Shown: in pieces, positions 13,053 through 25,995 of the stretch | Position numbering within the stretch: the stretch's first letter is position 1 | Layout of the letters: the number at the start of each line of letters is the position of its first letter | Origin: Vespula vulgaris | Lineage: Eukaryota > Arthropoda > Insecta > Hymenoptera > Vespidae | Assembly (NCBI RefSeq): GCF_905475345.1 | Contig: NC_066591.1 | Location: 4,419,501 to 4,483,500, forward strand | Direction of reading: 5' to 3' | Length of the DNA: 64,000 bases | The notes under the pieces: model-generated | Database searches by the model: none | Seen by the model: the letters and a program-made list of their open reading frames with translations, nothing else | What the model was told of the DNA's origin: nothing | Translations under genes and position numbers: made by a program

Positions 13053-14558
13053 CTTTCTCTTTCTCTTCCTTCCTTCGTTCTTTCCTTTCTACAGAACATA
13101 GTCCCGAAGGACGAAGGGTCCTTCGAAATCTCACGAGGCGTTGTTTCTCATTCCCCTTCGTGTTTCCTTTCGTCGACAGTCCTTTACTTTCGTCATCGTC
13201 TTTAATATAAACACGAGGTTATTCAGAAAGTTCGCCATAACTTCTAAGTATAATAATATAGCCGTTCTGAATCTTCCACGAGTAGTAATAGCAGTCATAG
13301 TAATAATAGTAGTAATAGTAGTAATAGTACTAGTAGTGATATAAAATCGTTAAAGCAAGGATTACATCGTATTATCTCTTTGAAAATCGTCTCGAAGATT
13401 TAAGACGACGACTCGTTAGTGTCATGATTTATCGATAACGAAGATGAAATCGGACGAGAGTCTGGCACGAATCAAGGCCGGTTACTTTTAATATCTCTGT
13501 CTCTTTTTTAATCTTCTTTTTCTCTTTCTCTCTTTCTTTCTTTCTCGATATCTTTTAAATATAATCATTTCCGATTGAATAGATGAAATAAATGAATGAG
13601 TCCGATACGATAAGGTTTTAATAAGATATAGAACTTATTGAAACGTGTTGATTTAATTAAATAATTTGAATAAAATTATATAGTCTCCTCTCTCTCTCTC
13701 TCTCTTCCTCTCTTATATGAAGCATATAAATATTTATATATTTCTTGATAATATATTTTCAATTTATAACTATTCCTTTAAAACTTGTTTCATCAATTTA
13801 GATGATTCAATTAATAATCTATTACTACAATCGTAACAATTCTATCATTCTCATATTATTTTTTGTTATTTCATATCGATAGTTTTCATATAGGAATTAC
13901 AATAAATTTTTATCTTCTTTTTGTATCTTTCCAATTGATACGAGAGATCGTTCGGAAAGATCATTCAGTTTCTTCATATAAAATAAGCGCGAACGTAATC
14001 TAATTTACTCGTTGGTAAGAAGGTTAATATCATCGATGATTTACCGTGAGCAAGTATATATATATATATATTTCTCTTTTTCTCCTTCTGTTTCTCTCTC
14101 TTTCTCTATCTCTCTCTCATAAGCGAGTTGTCGTTAATGCGATACGCGAAGGCATCTCTTGCGATTATCGAGATATCTATCCTCCTCTTTTTAACCGACT
14201 GCTTCGCGAACGCGAATGCGACTGCGCTTGGGATTGGATAAGAAAAACGTTAAAAAGAAAAGAAAGCAAAAAGAAAGGTAGGAAGGAAGAAAGAAAGGAA
14301 GGAGATATTTCTTGATACGTCGAACGCCTTTGCCCTTCGCTTTCACGATCGATGTCTACGTAACAGAAGCAACAACTAAAGGATATAATACATAGGGTGG
14401 CGCACGTAAAGTTTTACGAACATTTTATAATTGAAATCGTTAAAGATTATTAACTTTAAGTCCAGTAATACTCTTCTTTCTTTCTTTCTTTTTTTTTTTT
14501 TAATCATTAAATAACGCGATGAAATTAATTTTCTAATGAAAAAGAACTAAAAAAAGTT

Positions 14559-14593
14559 TATATATATGTGTGTGTGTGCGCGCGTGTGTATGT
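14559..14593. other. 35-bp alternating pyrimidine-purine tract (Z-DNA prone)
   Basis: Perfect alternation runs from TATATA through GTGTGTGTG, CGCGCG and GTGTGTATGT. The CG and TG dinucleotide core is the classical Z-forming composition. Confidence 0.75.
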
Positions 14594-15119
14594 TTCTAAG
14601 ATTTCAAGGTGACTTTTGTGTGTTTCTTTTTCTTTTTTATTTTATGCGGAACTGTACGTTTTTATTTAGGTAATATAACCCATCCCGAAACGAATTCATT
14701 GGCCATAACACTTTGATCTTTCAAGGTAGTTCAAGGTCAAGTAAAAGAAAGCAAAGGTTCACCTTGAAATCTCGGAAGCACGTCCACCGTACGAGAAGAT
14801 TTGTGACCACCCTTCAAGATGTCCTCCTTCTTCCTCTTCCTCCTCCTTCTCCTCCTCCTCTCACTTTCCGAAGCAGAATAAGTTTTATTTGGAACATTTT
14901 TCAAGACGAGCTGTAGTTTGGGAAGTAATTGCGTGGGAAATTTCTAATGGAATACTTTTTGTGTATGTGTGTGTATATATATATATACGTATTATATCTT
15001 AATATATTATTTATAAATCGAGTTAGCCATTCTGTCGGACATAATCGATTTACAAATATTTTTTATTATGACGATTATTCCTCAAATTATTGTATGAAAA
15101 ATCAATTACTTTGTTGATT

Positions 15120-15442
15120 ATTTTATTATCTCGTAAACGGATGCATAATGGTAATTTTGACAGTAATTAATAGTGATGCATAAGTAATTTTTTATCAGGT
15201 ATCATATTCATTGCGAATAATCGCTATTATATAAATATGCGAGAAAAAAAAAAAGAAAAAAGATTGTAGGTATTCATTTAAAAAGAATTACGGTGATCTT
15301 ACTCGAAAAGCTCAAGAGTAGAAAAAAATTTTGTTTACATGCACTTTGTTGACTCAGAGCCGTGCAAATTCCTTTGATTAAACTTTCTTGTAACTTCAAC
15401 CAGTCGTGAGATATTTACTCGGACATCTATGGGGACAGACAT

Positions 15443-15450
<8 letters not shown>
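15120..15450. repeat. Dispersed repeat copy A, ending at an (AT)n tract
   Basis: Partner of the copy in the sulfotransferase intron (46700-47010). Here the homologous part ends at a 44-bp AT microsatellite (15445-15489). Repeats that end in an AT microsatellite are typical of hymenopteran TE relics. It is longer than copy B because of an AT-rich insertion of roughly 40 bp near its start. Confidence 0.7.

Positions 15451-15489
<39 letters not shown>
15445..15489. repeat. (AT)n microsatellite between two TE-like fragments
   Basis: About 44 bp of perfect AT separates repeat copy A from the ACCGGGTG-type fragment. Confidence 0.97.
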
Positions 15490-15495
<6 letters not shown>

Positions 15496-15740
15496 GCATA
15501 CCGGGTGAGTCAGTTAAAATTAAAACTTAAAGTATCTTCGTTGTTTATAAGATTATAAAAAAATGTTCAAGAAAAAAGTATTCACTTGGAAATACTGCGA
15601 AAAAAGTAATTTGTTGTCAAGGTCTTGATTTTTTAGATCTCAAGTTCATCTTGACCTCGGTTTATCACTTTGCGATAATAAAATTATCTAGGTCCATTTT
15701 AATAAATCTTCAATGACTTATTCGATACGTATGTAATATT
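15490..15740. mobile_element. Probable TE-derived fragment next to the (AT)n tract
   Basis: Just after the AT microsatellite comes a segment starting with an ACCGGGTGAGTCAGTTAAAA-type terminus, followed by an AT-rich body containing the paired motifs TCAAGGTC and TTGACCTC. ACCGGGTG-like termini next to AT microsatellites resemble non-autonomous repeats I know from hymenopteran genomes. No transposase sequence is present. Classification is uncertain. Confidence 0.4.
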
Positions 15741-16515
15741 TCGTATAATCAGAAAAGAAGTGAAAAGAGTAATTTTCTATTTATATTTTTAAATGAAAGG
15801 AGACATAAATTATTTCACATAGAGATCAACATTTTCACACGTTTCGATAGAACATTCGACTTAAAAAACAGAAGCATTTACAAATTGTGATTTGTAATTC
15901 AAGAATTTTTGCGCTCAAAGAAAATAAAATAACTTTATAATATTATGGAAGTAATCTTTTACAAGTGTTGCGTTAAAGAAACGCAGTAAAAACACATGTA
16001 GGATGCAGTGAAAGGTATGCGAAGATAACTCGTAAAGTTTTTCTCTTTACTATCATCTGTGGTTTTGATAAAATAAGAAATCTAAAATATAATGTTCTCT
16101 CTTTCTTTTTGCTTCTTTTTTTTTTTGTTTTAAGAAATAAGACATATAACATGTAATAACTTTTTTATATCCCTTTAATTTTTATTTATTATATTTCATT
16201 TATTTCTAACGCTTGAAAACAGTTTTATATGATTCTTGAAAAAAAAAAAACTTTTTTAGTCAAAACGTTTGAACTTATTGTAATCTTAAGATCATTAAAA
16301 TTTCTAAAATATCTTTCATAAATTTGTTTAAATTCCAAAAATTATCACCACAATGCAATAACGAGAAAGCTCGAAAGTTAGTAATCCGATATCAACATAT
16401 ATATTCTATGTTTACATACGTATATACGTAAAGATGTATAATAACATTACGAATACGTAGACCTCTGTGTACATGTACGTGTGTATATTTGTTATGAAAG
16501 GAGGATAGCCAATGA

Positions 16516-16671
16516 ATGCGACGTTACTCTCTAGAAGTCGATCGAAGCCGGCAGAGTCAACAGTTACAGCAGCAGAGCAACAGCAACAGTCGCTGTACCA
16601 GGATGGATCGCCGATCAAATTGCTCGCGTTTTACAGTGGAGGTTCTTGATACGGACGTTCTGCAAGTAAAG
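16516..16671 (+). CDS. Very weak candidate 5' exon (Q/S-rich N-terminus)
   Basis: A frame from ATG 16516 encodes a Gln/Ser-rich stretch (SRQSQQLQQQSNSNSRC) and a non-repetitive tail ending EVLDTDVLQ at a possible donor CAA|GTAAAG, after which a (GA)n/(GACA)n tract begins. CAG/CAA-rich 5' exons are common in insect regulatory genes, but nothing else supports this one. Confidence 0.15.
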
Positions 16672-16675
16672 AGAA

Positions 16676-16708
<33 letters not shown>

Positions 16709-17809
16709 GAGAGAGAGAGAAAGAGAGCTGTGCAGAGAGAGGACGACTGGTCGGACAAAAAACGTGGCCGGTCGACAGGCAACCAACCGGCCTCTCTTGC
16801 GAACACCGGCCAGGAACCTTGCTCTGGAGATCGTGGTACCTTCTCTCGAGGATCTCCCATTCCGAAGAATAAACTCGACTCCGGGAAAGGAGTCGTTCTG
16901 CTTGAATACCGTCTTTTCTTCATAACCAAGTTCTCCCTCTTCTCTTTCTTTTCTTCTGTCTCTCTTTTCCTTTTTCTCTTTCTTCACTATCTTCTCTATT
17001 CTCTCCCTGTCTCTCTCTTTCTTTTTTTCGTCTATTTTCGAAAAGAAAAATAATTGTTCTCTTTCTAATTCGGCTTTCTTATTTTCTTTACAGAAATTAT
17101 CTAAAATGATCGATGAGAAGTGAAAGAAATCGTTCCTACGTTAGAAAGTATATCTGATCTGTGTTAAGTTTCTTTCTCTCTTTTTGTTCGCTTAGAAGTA
17201 ATCTTTATTGTAAGATTTGAACGTTCTTATTTACAGTATGGAATCGTTCGAGGAATCTACGAAAAAAAAGAAAGAGAGAAACAGAGAGAGAGAGAGAGAG
17301 AGAGCTCGCGTCTCATCGAAAAATATTGTCTGATTCTTATCAAACAACTCTGACTTCATGAATGAATATGTTCGACGTTGGAACGTTGTTTTCTTTCTTT
17401 CTTTCTTTCTCGAAGATTCACTGTGTTCATTGGTGTCATCGTTTTTATCGTTCCAAGAAATCGATCGAAGAAATAAAATAGATTTATTAAGAAAATCCGT
17501 GCTAAGAAAAATCTTCCATAGAATCGAATCGACGCTTTACCACGGCGTGACATCGAAGAGCCATAAGTTTTTTCTCGATCGTTTGGTAACCGGTTAACGA
17601 CCGAGGAGCTCTACTTTGTTCACTTCTATGCGCTTCGAGAAGCCTACCGGACCGGTTCTGTTTCCACGTATCCTTAGATTTTAACATGAAAACGAGTCTC
17701 CCTGTTAATTTCAACAAAACGAGTCTAATGCGAATAATGCGACCATAATTATTAATTATCTTCTACATTACCTCGTATTCGATAGAATCGAATTATCTTT
17801 AAAAGAAAA

Positions 17810-17813
<4 letters not shown>

Positions 17814-17840
<27 letters not shown>

Positions 17841-17841
17841 T
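17814..17841. repeat. (AGAC)7 microsatellite
   Basis: Perfect tetranucleotide array inside a purine-rich tract. Confidence 0.96.
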
Positions 17842-19150
17842 AGAGAGAAAAAGAGAGAGAGAGAGAGAAAGTATCGAGATAAACTTTCAACACCATTTCC
17901 GAGATATAAATATCGTTAAGTTTTTATCGAACAAAAATTTTCTTTATTATTCGTTCTTATCATCCAATTTAGACAAAAGAGCGAGCGGACGAAACGAGCG
18001 AGCAAGCGAGAGAGAAAATGAACGTCGAGATCATTTTGAAAATATATCATTTAGATTCGATCGAACGAAAATTTTCTCCCTCTCGCACAACCCACACAAT
18101 CACACATCTACGCTCACAGGTTTACTTACATCTACAAGCTTATACGTAATCGCGCGCTTATACACACACGCATACACTTTTCCTATCTTCCAATTTAAGC
18201 TAAAGAGAGAAAGAGAGAAAGAATGGAAGAAAGGAAGAAAGAAAGAAAGAAAGAAAGAGATAGTGGCTCGTTTTCGGATCGATCGGTCGAGCCAATCGGG
18301 TGCCAAGAGGAATGAGGATACGGACGAGTGCGATTTACGAGCGTGCAGGCTTAAAGCTCGCTCTGAAGATCCTCCTCTTTCAGGTAGCTCTTTACTTACG
18401 CAAGGAACACCCACACCCAATCGTCCTCTCTTTCTCTCTTTCTGTTACTTTGAATCTCTTCCTACGAAGTAGTCTTACTCTGTCGTCGAAGCTCCCCTCC
18501 GACGATAAACCCTCTCATCGGTGACGGGCTTATCGTCTCGAATTATCTGGAAAGCCACGCCAAACTGTGAAAGTGGTGGTGGGGTGCTAGAAGGGTGGAA
18601 GCAAGAGGGATAGCTAGTGTACTGCTACGTAAGAGAAACGTTCGACTTTCTTCACCCTTCTTGGTTATAAAACGAGATTCTTCGTTCTTAGGGCATATTG
18701 CTCTCGTTTCACTAACACTTCGTAATCGTCCATCACGTTCTTCTTTCAACTTCTCCTCTTCGATAAACCTGAGTGTGTTCGTACGTTCGCTTTTGACTTT
18801 TTTTTCTTTTTCTTTTTTCCTTTTTTAATTTTGTTTTATTTTTTTGTCTTCTTTTTTATTTATTTTCTTTTTCTTTCCTCTCTTTCTTTTTTTTTTCTTT
18901 TTCTTCGTATAACATCACATATTTCTAACGCATTGCTCGCAGATCCGAACAATTTTCTTACTTATTGTAGTTTCTTATATTATTTCTAGATAACTACGTA
19001 ATTATTATGTATCGGTATCTAATTATATCGGGATATATAGTTACAGGTAGGGTTTAGATCAGAAGCGTTAAATATATCAAGTTTGCTCGATAGATCACTT
19101 GATATTCATCATAATAAAAATGTAACTAAATATAGCTAATATATAATATG

Positions 19151-19154
<4 letters not shown>

Positions 19155-19209
<55 letters not shown>
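19155..19209. repeat. (GA)n microsatellite, about 55 bp
   Basis: Uninterrupted AG repeat. Confidence 0.98.
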
Positions 19210-19212
<3 letters not shown>

Positions 19213-20929
19213 CAGGTAGGAAAAATCTTGTGGTTTGTATTGCGTTAATATAAATGCGTTAAATGTAAAAATCAAACTGTTTTTTATCCAATTAAAATGA
19301 TTGAACGTTCGATGGAATATATTGGAACGATCGAATTCAATTTATTAACGCGAGAAGATGAATTAATTTATTGGAAAAAAAAGAAAGAAAAAAAAAGGGG
19401 AAAAAAGATACCATTTTAAGAATTTCCAGCGGTGTACCGATGCATTTCGAAACTAATTTGCCGGTCGTAGCCATTAACGAGTGGTTCGAATTATCAGAAA
19501 GGATTTCACCTTGAATGCAGGTTAATGTCGAGGAGAATGATTAATCATCGGCAACAACTATTCAACGGGTTGTTGGTCATCTCGTTGTTAGTTAAGTACG
19601 TGTGCCAGTGCCATTTTTATGAAATTTCTTTGAGTAGAAAATAAAGAAAACAAGAAAGGAAGAAAAAGAAAGAAATAAAAAAAGAAAACAAGTGTATTTA
19701 ACCGTCGCCATTGATCATCGAGTAATGAGAATGAGATAGAAATTGTGAAAGAGTAAGTCGATAATTCATTCGCTATAATAACAGTGCGGCATAGTCTCGT
19801 GTTCTCGTCAAAACTTTCTTTAGCCGATGGGTATAGATATATCATGAAAAGTGCGTGAGAAATATGGCGAAGTGGGAACAGAAGGAGAGAGAAAGAGAAA
19901 AAGAGGGAGAAGGAGAAGAGGGAGGAAGAGAAGGGGGAGGAAGAGAAGGGGGAGAAAGCATGGTCCCGTCCCGGACGGCCAAGTTTTCCGTTTAATAAGT
20001 CGCTGCAATTTTTCACCCTTCCTGGCTACCCCGCACTGTGTGCTCTCTCACGGGCCGAGGGGCAGAGAATTTCCTCCCTCGAGAGGTCGAGAGTCCAACC
20101 TCTCCCCTCAACTTCCCTAACCCCTCCCCACTCTACTCTCTTTTCTCTTTCTCTATATCTTTCGAAGGGTCGAAACGAGCTCAGCCGCGTCAAACTCGCG
20201 TTAAACTCATTCACGTCTGGTTTGAGAAATAAAGCCGACTTATGACAAAAGTGTCTGTGGGTTTCTTTATTCGTATATGTATGTAGAATATATATATATA
20301 GAAAAAAAAGAAAAGAAAAAAGAAAAAAAATCTTATCCTCGTGATACGTCAAAGTAATCGTTTTTATTAGTTGAACTAGTATCTCGTTTATCTCTAGTGA
20401 TATTTCGTTCGTGTTTCGGAATCGATCGATAATCAAGAAGAAGAAGAAGAAGAAGCGGTATAAGAGAAAGGCAGAAGAGAAAGTTACTATCACAGAAATC
20501 GATTCGTGATGGAAAAGACAAAATGAGACGAAAGAAAAGAGAGAGAGAAACAAAAAGAAAGAGAAATATATATATATATATATGTATAAGAGAATCGAGA
20601 GGGAGTATTCGGAGTGGAACGCTAAATTAAAGGGCGTCGCGGACAAAGGCGGATGTGCCTCGAGAGCAAAACAGCCGCGAATAGGTAACCTATATAGGTA
20701 AGCAAGGGGTGTCTACGTTTGGCTCTTCTTCTCTGGATCAAAGCACAATTCTCTCTCTCTTCCTCCCTTTCTCCTTCCCTCTCTCTTTCTCTCTCTATCT
20801 ATCTCTCTATCTCTCTATCTCTCATCCTACCTCGACTCCTCCGACAGGAATAGAGATGGAAAGCGAGATTCGCGGTGAATTTCAATGGGCTCCGGGCGTG
20901 TTCGTGCCTGGAAAACCATTTTCGGTGAA

Positions 20930-20951
20930 GGGTGGTAGGGTGGGGGAAGGG
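20930..20951 (+). other. G-quadruplex motif
   Basis: Runs of 3, 3, 5 and 3 G are separated by 5, 1 and 2 nt within a GC-richer island that has no simple repeat. Confidence 0.7.
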
Positions 20952-21121
20952 ATGAGAAGAGTGGCGGGAAGGAACGGGTATGGGGTATTGCTTGGTTGTG
21001 CATACACCATCACGAGCCACGTAACGATAGTGGAAGGAACAGGTGACTTTGGATAAGGGTTTAGGTCTTCGTCTTGGCTTTAGCGAAGAAATGATCGAAA
21101 GTTCGCTGCTATATCATAACC

Positions 21122-21125
21122 AGTA

Positions 21126-21158
<33 letters not shown>

Positions 21159-21159
21159 G
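21122..21159. repeat. (GTA)n microsatellite
   Basis: About 12 perfect trinucleotide units. Confidence 0.96.
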
Positions 21160-21926
21160 GAGAAGGGAGAAGAGAGAAGTAAAAGTGAGGAAACTTGATA
21201 GAAGGAAAGGGAAAAGGAAAAAGTGACTGTACGTGTGTATATACGTGTGAGTTAACATTGTCAATATAGAAAAGTGAACTTTCGTGACTTGAGGCAATCG
21301 ATTACTGTCAAGTTTAGCAACTGTAATGATTCCTTCGGGCAACGATGATCTCTCTCTCGCTCTTCCTTCTTTCGATACTATTGATCACATACATACTAGA
21401 ATTACGATCGATCGACATACCTTACAATTTACGTTTCGTTTCGATAGTTGGTTCATCGAGTATACATTGAAATGAAAATCAAAGGCTCTGGTGAACCCGA
21501 ATGATAACAATATAATCGTAAATCGTGCGGTAAACCATTCAATACGATGATCGTAGATACTTCTACTAGATCGATGAGAAAGAGAAAAAGATAGATAAAT
21601 AGATAGCTAGATAAATAGATAGAGGGAAGGATGAGAATCATTAAGAACCCCATAGAGAAGGGGTAAAAGCTACTCCCGTAATCACTTGTACCAACACAAA
21701 CCGTCATAGTAAAGTCGAACGTCTTAAACGTGTGTGAGCGTAGTTCCCTCCGCGAAGTGTATCGCGAAACGTTCGGCTGTAGGTGACGGCGTAGAACGAA
21801 TAACAAGGCACCCCTAAGCAGGTTTACCATAAGAATGGTCCCCATTATCCCATAGATCCGCGCCGGGAGATATTCCGAGTTGAGAATAGCCGAAGCCGGC
21901 TAAGGGGCTGGTGACAGATGCTCTGT

Positions 21927-21934
21927 ATGCAAAT
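21927..21934 (+). promoter_or_regulatory. POU octamer ATGCAAAT in a GC-richer island
   Basis: A perfect octamer sits at the end of a 100-bp repeat-free, GC-rich block (21850-21960). Binding by a POU protein is inference only. Confidence 0.35.
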
Positions 21935-22186
21935 TTCCCCGAGAACCCGTGAAAACCCCATAACACATAGAGACCGTCCTCCTCTTGTGGATATATCCTT
22001 CTTCCTCACCTTTACCTTCTCCTTCTTCTCCTCCTTATTCTTCTTCTTATTCTTATTCTACTACTCTTCTCTACATCTTCCTCTACTTTCCATTGGCTTC
22101 TCCATCATGAATTCAGCAACCCCTGCCAAGTTCCTTCACCGTGATAAAGACTTTTCTTCCTCTCTCTTTCTCTCTTTCTCCCTTTA

Positions 22187-22220
<34 letters not shown>

Positions 22221-24795
22221 CCATACTTTGTCTTTTTCTTTTTCTTTTCATCTTCGTCTTCTTATTTTCTTCCAAGCCACTCTCTTTGTCTTTCCATCTC
22301 TATCTCTTTCTCTCTCTGTCCCTGGCTGTCTCTCTTGCTGTCTCTATCTGAGAGTAGGTATCTTCTCGACGTCGAGGCCGAGTCTCGAAGGTCATAGAAC
22401 TCTTCATCGACTACGCGCTCGGAACAAAGGGAAAAGGGGAGGGAATTTTCTTCGGAGGGATGGGATAGGCGTTAATTGAAAGGAGGCAAGCCTCTGCTAG
22501 AAGATTTCGCCGTTCCTGAGCGAGAAGAAACGTCCGGCGCCAATTTCCTCGACTCTCGTGAGAGGGGTTCGATCTCTCTTCTTCTTGTTCTTGTTCTTGT
22601 TCTTCTTTTTCTTCTTCTTCTTCGTTTTAGTCTTCGTATCCGTCTTTGTTATGTTTCCCGTGCGTTTTCCTTTTAGAAGGTAACTTAGTCCCGAAGGATT
22701 CGAAATCATGTTCGAGAAACGTGACCGAGAACATGGTATCGTTCTCTTCAATTTTCCTTTTTTTTTTTTTTTTTTGATTCGTTAAAAATAAGTTCATCAA
22801 AATGGATACAATATCATTTCCAATTTTGATCCTTCGAATAATTTTATTATCTCATGTGTTTGAGAAGAAAAGGGACGATATTTATTTCGTTTTTATGTCA
22901 ATCTTTCGAAGCATCGTTATATCGATCGTAGGATATTTTTACAAGTGTTTTTTTTTTTTTTAAGTTAGTTCAAGCGCTTTTTGTTTTACTGTTCAGTTTT
23001 CTTTTTCTTTTTGCTTTTTCTTGTACGTGGTATTGAGATTTCTTCAGAATCCTGATGCTATTTTTAGAATAGATAAAAAAACAAAAAGAGAGAGAAATGC
23101 GATCTTTGAAAAGCAATAATTGTATAAATATGTCTATTGTACTTAATTGCATTGAAACGAAAATTAAGTAGTAAGAACTGAGGGACTAAGTAGTCAGCCG
23201 AGGAAGGAGAGACAGTAAAGAGTCTCGACGTCGACCGAGCATATATACATATATACATTAATACATACGTACATGCATGTAAATCGAAAAGTAGTATAAT
23301 AAGTAGTCAAAGTATAAATCAGAGACAGTGTATTTTACATAATCTAAGCATTCGTACCATACCACGTTCTTTCTGACAAAAAACAATATGTCAAAGGAAA
23401 AAAAGCATGATTCAATTACTAGAGAGTGTTCGATGGAAATATCGTGATTACCACATAATTATTTTAAACAATTATTATCGTTGAAATTATCAGGATTATC
23501 GACGTTTTTCTTTTCTTTTATTTATTTATTTTTTAACAAATAAATCAATACATCCATTCTCATGTTAGATGAAATATTCTATATTATTATACATGTATAT
23601 TCTTTTTAATTTAATTTTTCACTAATATACCGATAGTATAGCGATTATATCCTCGTGATAGTTAAAACAAACTTTCTTGGGTCCTGAATAAGCTCGGAGC
23701 TTTCATATCGTTCGGACGATACTTAACTCGAAAGTGGTGCTTTAAACTGTGAAAGCGTACGAGTAAGGAAAATGGAAGGGGAGTATCGAACGGGAGGTAT
23801 ACCCTCAAATTAATTTAATTAGCGGTTGTGTGGCCTAACCCCCAAAACTTCAGTCAAACGCTCGTTAATCGCACCTGTCGTTTATACCATTGTCGTCTAC
23901 CGAGATTTCTCCACCGATTACTTATCGACGTTACTGGACAAATTTAGAATAATAAAAATTCGAAATTTGGATAATATTACTTTCCGCGATATAATACAAT
24001 CGATTATAATAATCGTCGTTAAAACGAGTTCAGATATAAAACCAATGTTAATTACAATTTTAATCGGACACGTATTAGATACCAGACATAAATTAATTAA
24101 ACAGATATTACAATTATTAAATAAATTTAATATAATCAATATATGTGAATATTAATTCATTCAGTTCATCTATAAATTATTACTATATAACATATTCATA
24201 TACTCCTATCATTACTGATATCATATATAATATATTCATATACTATTATATATATATTATATTTAATAATGTTGATACGGTATTCATATTTCTTGATTCT
24301 TGATGTTATGTCAATTTAATCTATGCAAATCATGGGATGATATTGATAAAAGGCAACTTTTCTGTCAGCAGAATTTTTTTTTTTCTTTTCTTTTTATCCC
24401 TCTTTTCCACGAAATCTGAGATTTTCGGTCGTGAAAGCTCATAGAATTTATACACACATACATACATATATATATATATTCTTTTTCGAGTCGGACAGTC
24501 GCTTTCGAATTTCCATTTCCCAAAGTGTCGCGCACTCGAGTGTCTGGAAGGATGCCACGGGAAAAAAGTATGATTGTGCGTGGCTACGGAGAAAGCACGT
24601 TGAAGAACGTGGGTGGTGGGACAGAGTGTGTTTGTGTTAGTGCTGGATAACGCGTTGGTGAGCACATAAAACACAAGGAGAAGCGAACGACAGAGAACGA
24701 GAAAAGGACAGAGAGAATAAATGCGAAGAGAAAGGATAGCTGCGAAATGGTCTCTCGACTTAATATAGCGAGAGAGTGACGCGGCTCTTGAGGGC

Positions 24796-24818
24796 CGCGG
24801 ATGAAATTTCATCGCGGG
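24796..24818. other. 23-bp near-palindrome in a GC-rich island
   Basis: CCGCG, then G, then the palindrome ATGAAATTTCAT, then CGCGG: one extra base breaks perfect symmetry. Confidence 0.75.
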
Positions 24819-25629
24819 AATTCAATTAAAAGTAATATGGCGTGGGGCTCTGCTTGTCAAGAATGAACAAAAAAAAAAAAATAGAAGAAAAAAGATGATA
24901 AAAAGAACAAGGAAAAAAAAATTTGTTTAAGAATTAAAAAGTACCACCAATGGACAGTGATGAACGAATAAATAAATGGATTTGTGTTCGCATTTTTTCA
25001 CTTCATTGCGAATATCGAGACTTCATTCTATATTGGTATCGCATATTTTCTAAAAAAAAAAAAAGAGTAATAAATAAAAAAAAGTACTTGAAATAAATGG
25101 GATGGGTTAAGAGCGTGGGAGGGCGAGGGGGTGGAGACAAATTATTCGATTGTAAGCATCAAAAAATAAAATACAAATTTTCTTGAATATATTTTTTTCT
25201 TGATCAAATACTTTTTGAAAGTACTTTTTTTTATTTAATTTGTTATATTATTATATTTTATTATATATTATTTTATATATATATATACGTGCGCGCGTTT
25301 GTGTGTGTGTGTATAAAAACAAGAAATTTTATTCACAAATACATTGATTATTTCAGATTAATAGACATTTTTAGGGGCTCCTAAAATAAACTTCTTTGAA
25401 GCGAACGAACAATCGATAGGTTTCGAAGGATATTTTCGAAGTCTTGAAAAAGCTTCTCGAAACGACTTCTTGTTGTTCAAAAGGGGCAATTAAGAAACGT
25501 TCGAGAAGGGTAACATGGTTGGGTATTTTCTAACTCGGTTGAGGGACTCTCAATGACGTAGGCAGAAAATTCGTATCGATGATGGTAGGGTACAGGGGTG
25601 GAGGGGTGGATGTAGTGGGATATAGAAGA

Positions 25630-25645
25630 GGGAGGGAGGGAGGGG
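25630..25645 (+). other. Tight G-quadruplex motif
   Basis: Four G-runs (GGG, GGG, GGG, GGGG) are separated by single A residues, the tightest form of the G4 rule. More G-rich sequence (GGGGTGGAGGGGTGG) sits some 30 bp upstream. Confidence 0.8.
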
Positions 25646-25951
25646 TGATGTTGTGAGCGTGCGTAAATTTTCGCTCGGCGAACAGCCGGAAAATTCGATC
25701 GGAATGCTTTGAATTCTTGTCTCGCGAGACGAACGGTCGAAACGATTCTGGAATACTGATGTGCTTTCTAGGTGTATGTATACGTATTCCAGAAAACGAG
25801 AAGAAAAGAAAAGAGAGACAAACAAAAAGAAGAAAAATGAGTATAGAAAAAAACAAAGTCAATGGTTTCTTTATTCTATCGTTTTCCATGATCACGATCA
25901 CCGCGTTTTTCTACTTCAGGAATATACATACATACATACATATATACATAA

Positions 25952-25956
<5 letters not shown>

Positions 25957-25992
<36 letters not shown>
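25957..25992. repeat. (TA)n microsatellite
   Basis: About 36 bp, preceded by CATA repeats. Confidence 0.97.

Positions 25993-25995
<3 letters not shown>

Larger units (their letters stand above)
5870..15110. other. Non-coding region with a few repeat-free islands
   Basis: No supported gene. AT-rich unique DNA alternates with microsatellites. Islands without simple repeats are at 6380-6660, 7680-7930, 8930-9130, 11090-11340 and 14110-14240. They have higher GC and no convincing frame. Confidence 0.65.

Noticed and set aside
20026..20646. 206-codon minus-strand frame
   Set aside because: Composed mostly of Phe/Leu/Ser/Ile-Tyr runs encoded by microsatellites.
21453..21845. 130-codon minus-strand frame
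   Set aside because: No recognisable domain and partly made of GATA-type repeats; the GC-richer end looks more like a regulatory island.
23826..24155. 109-codon plus-strand frame without simple repeats
   Set aside because: It begins at TTG, not ATG, has strong A/T-driven Ile/Leu/Asn bias, and the reverse strand is equally open; probably AT-rich non-coding DNA.
24330..24812. 160-codon minus-strand frame
   Set aside because: No domain, ends in Lys-rich repeat and contains an AT/AC microsatellite; no splice context.
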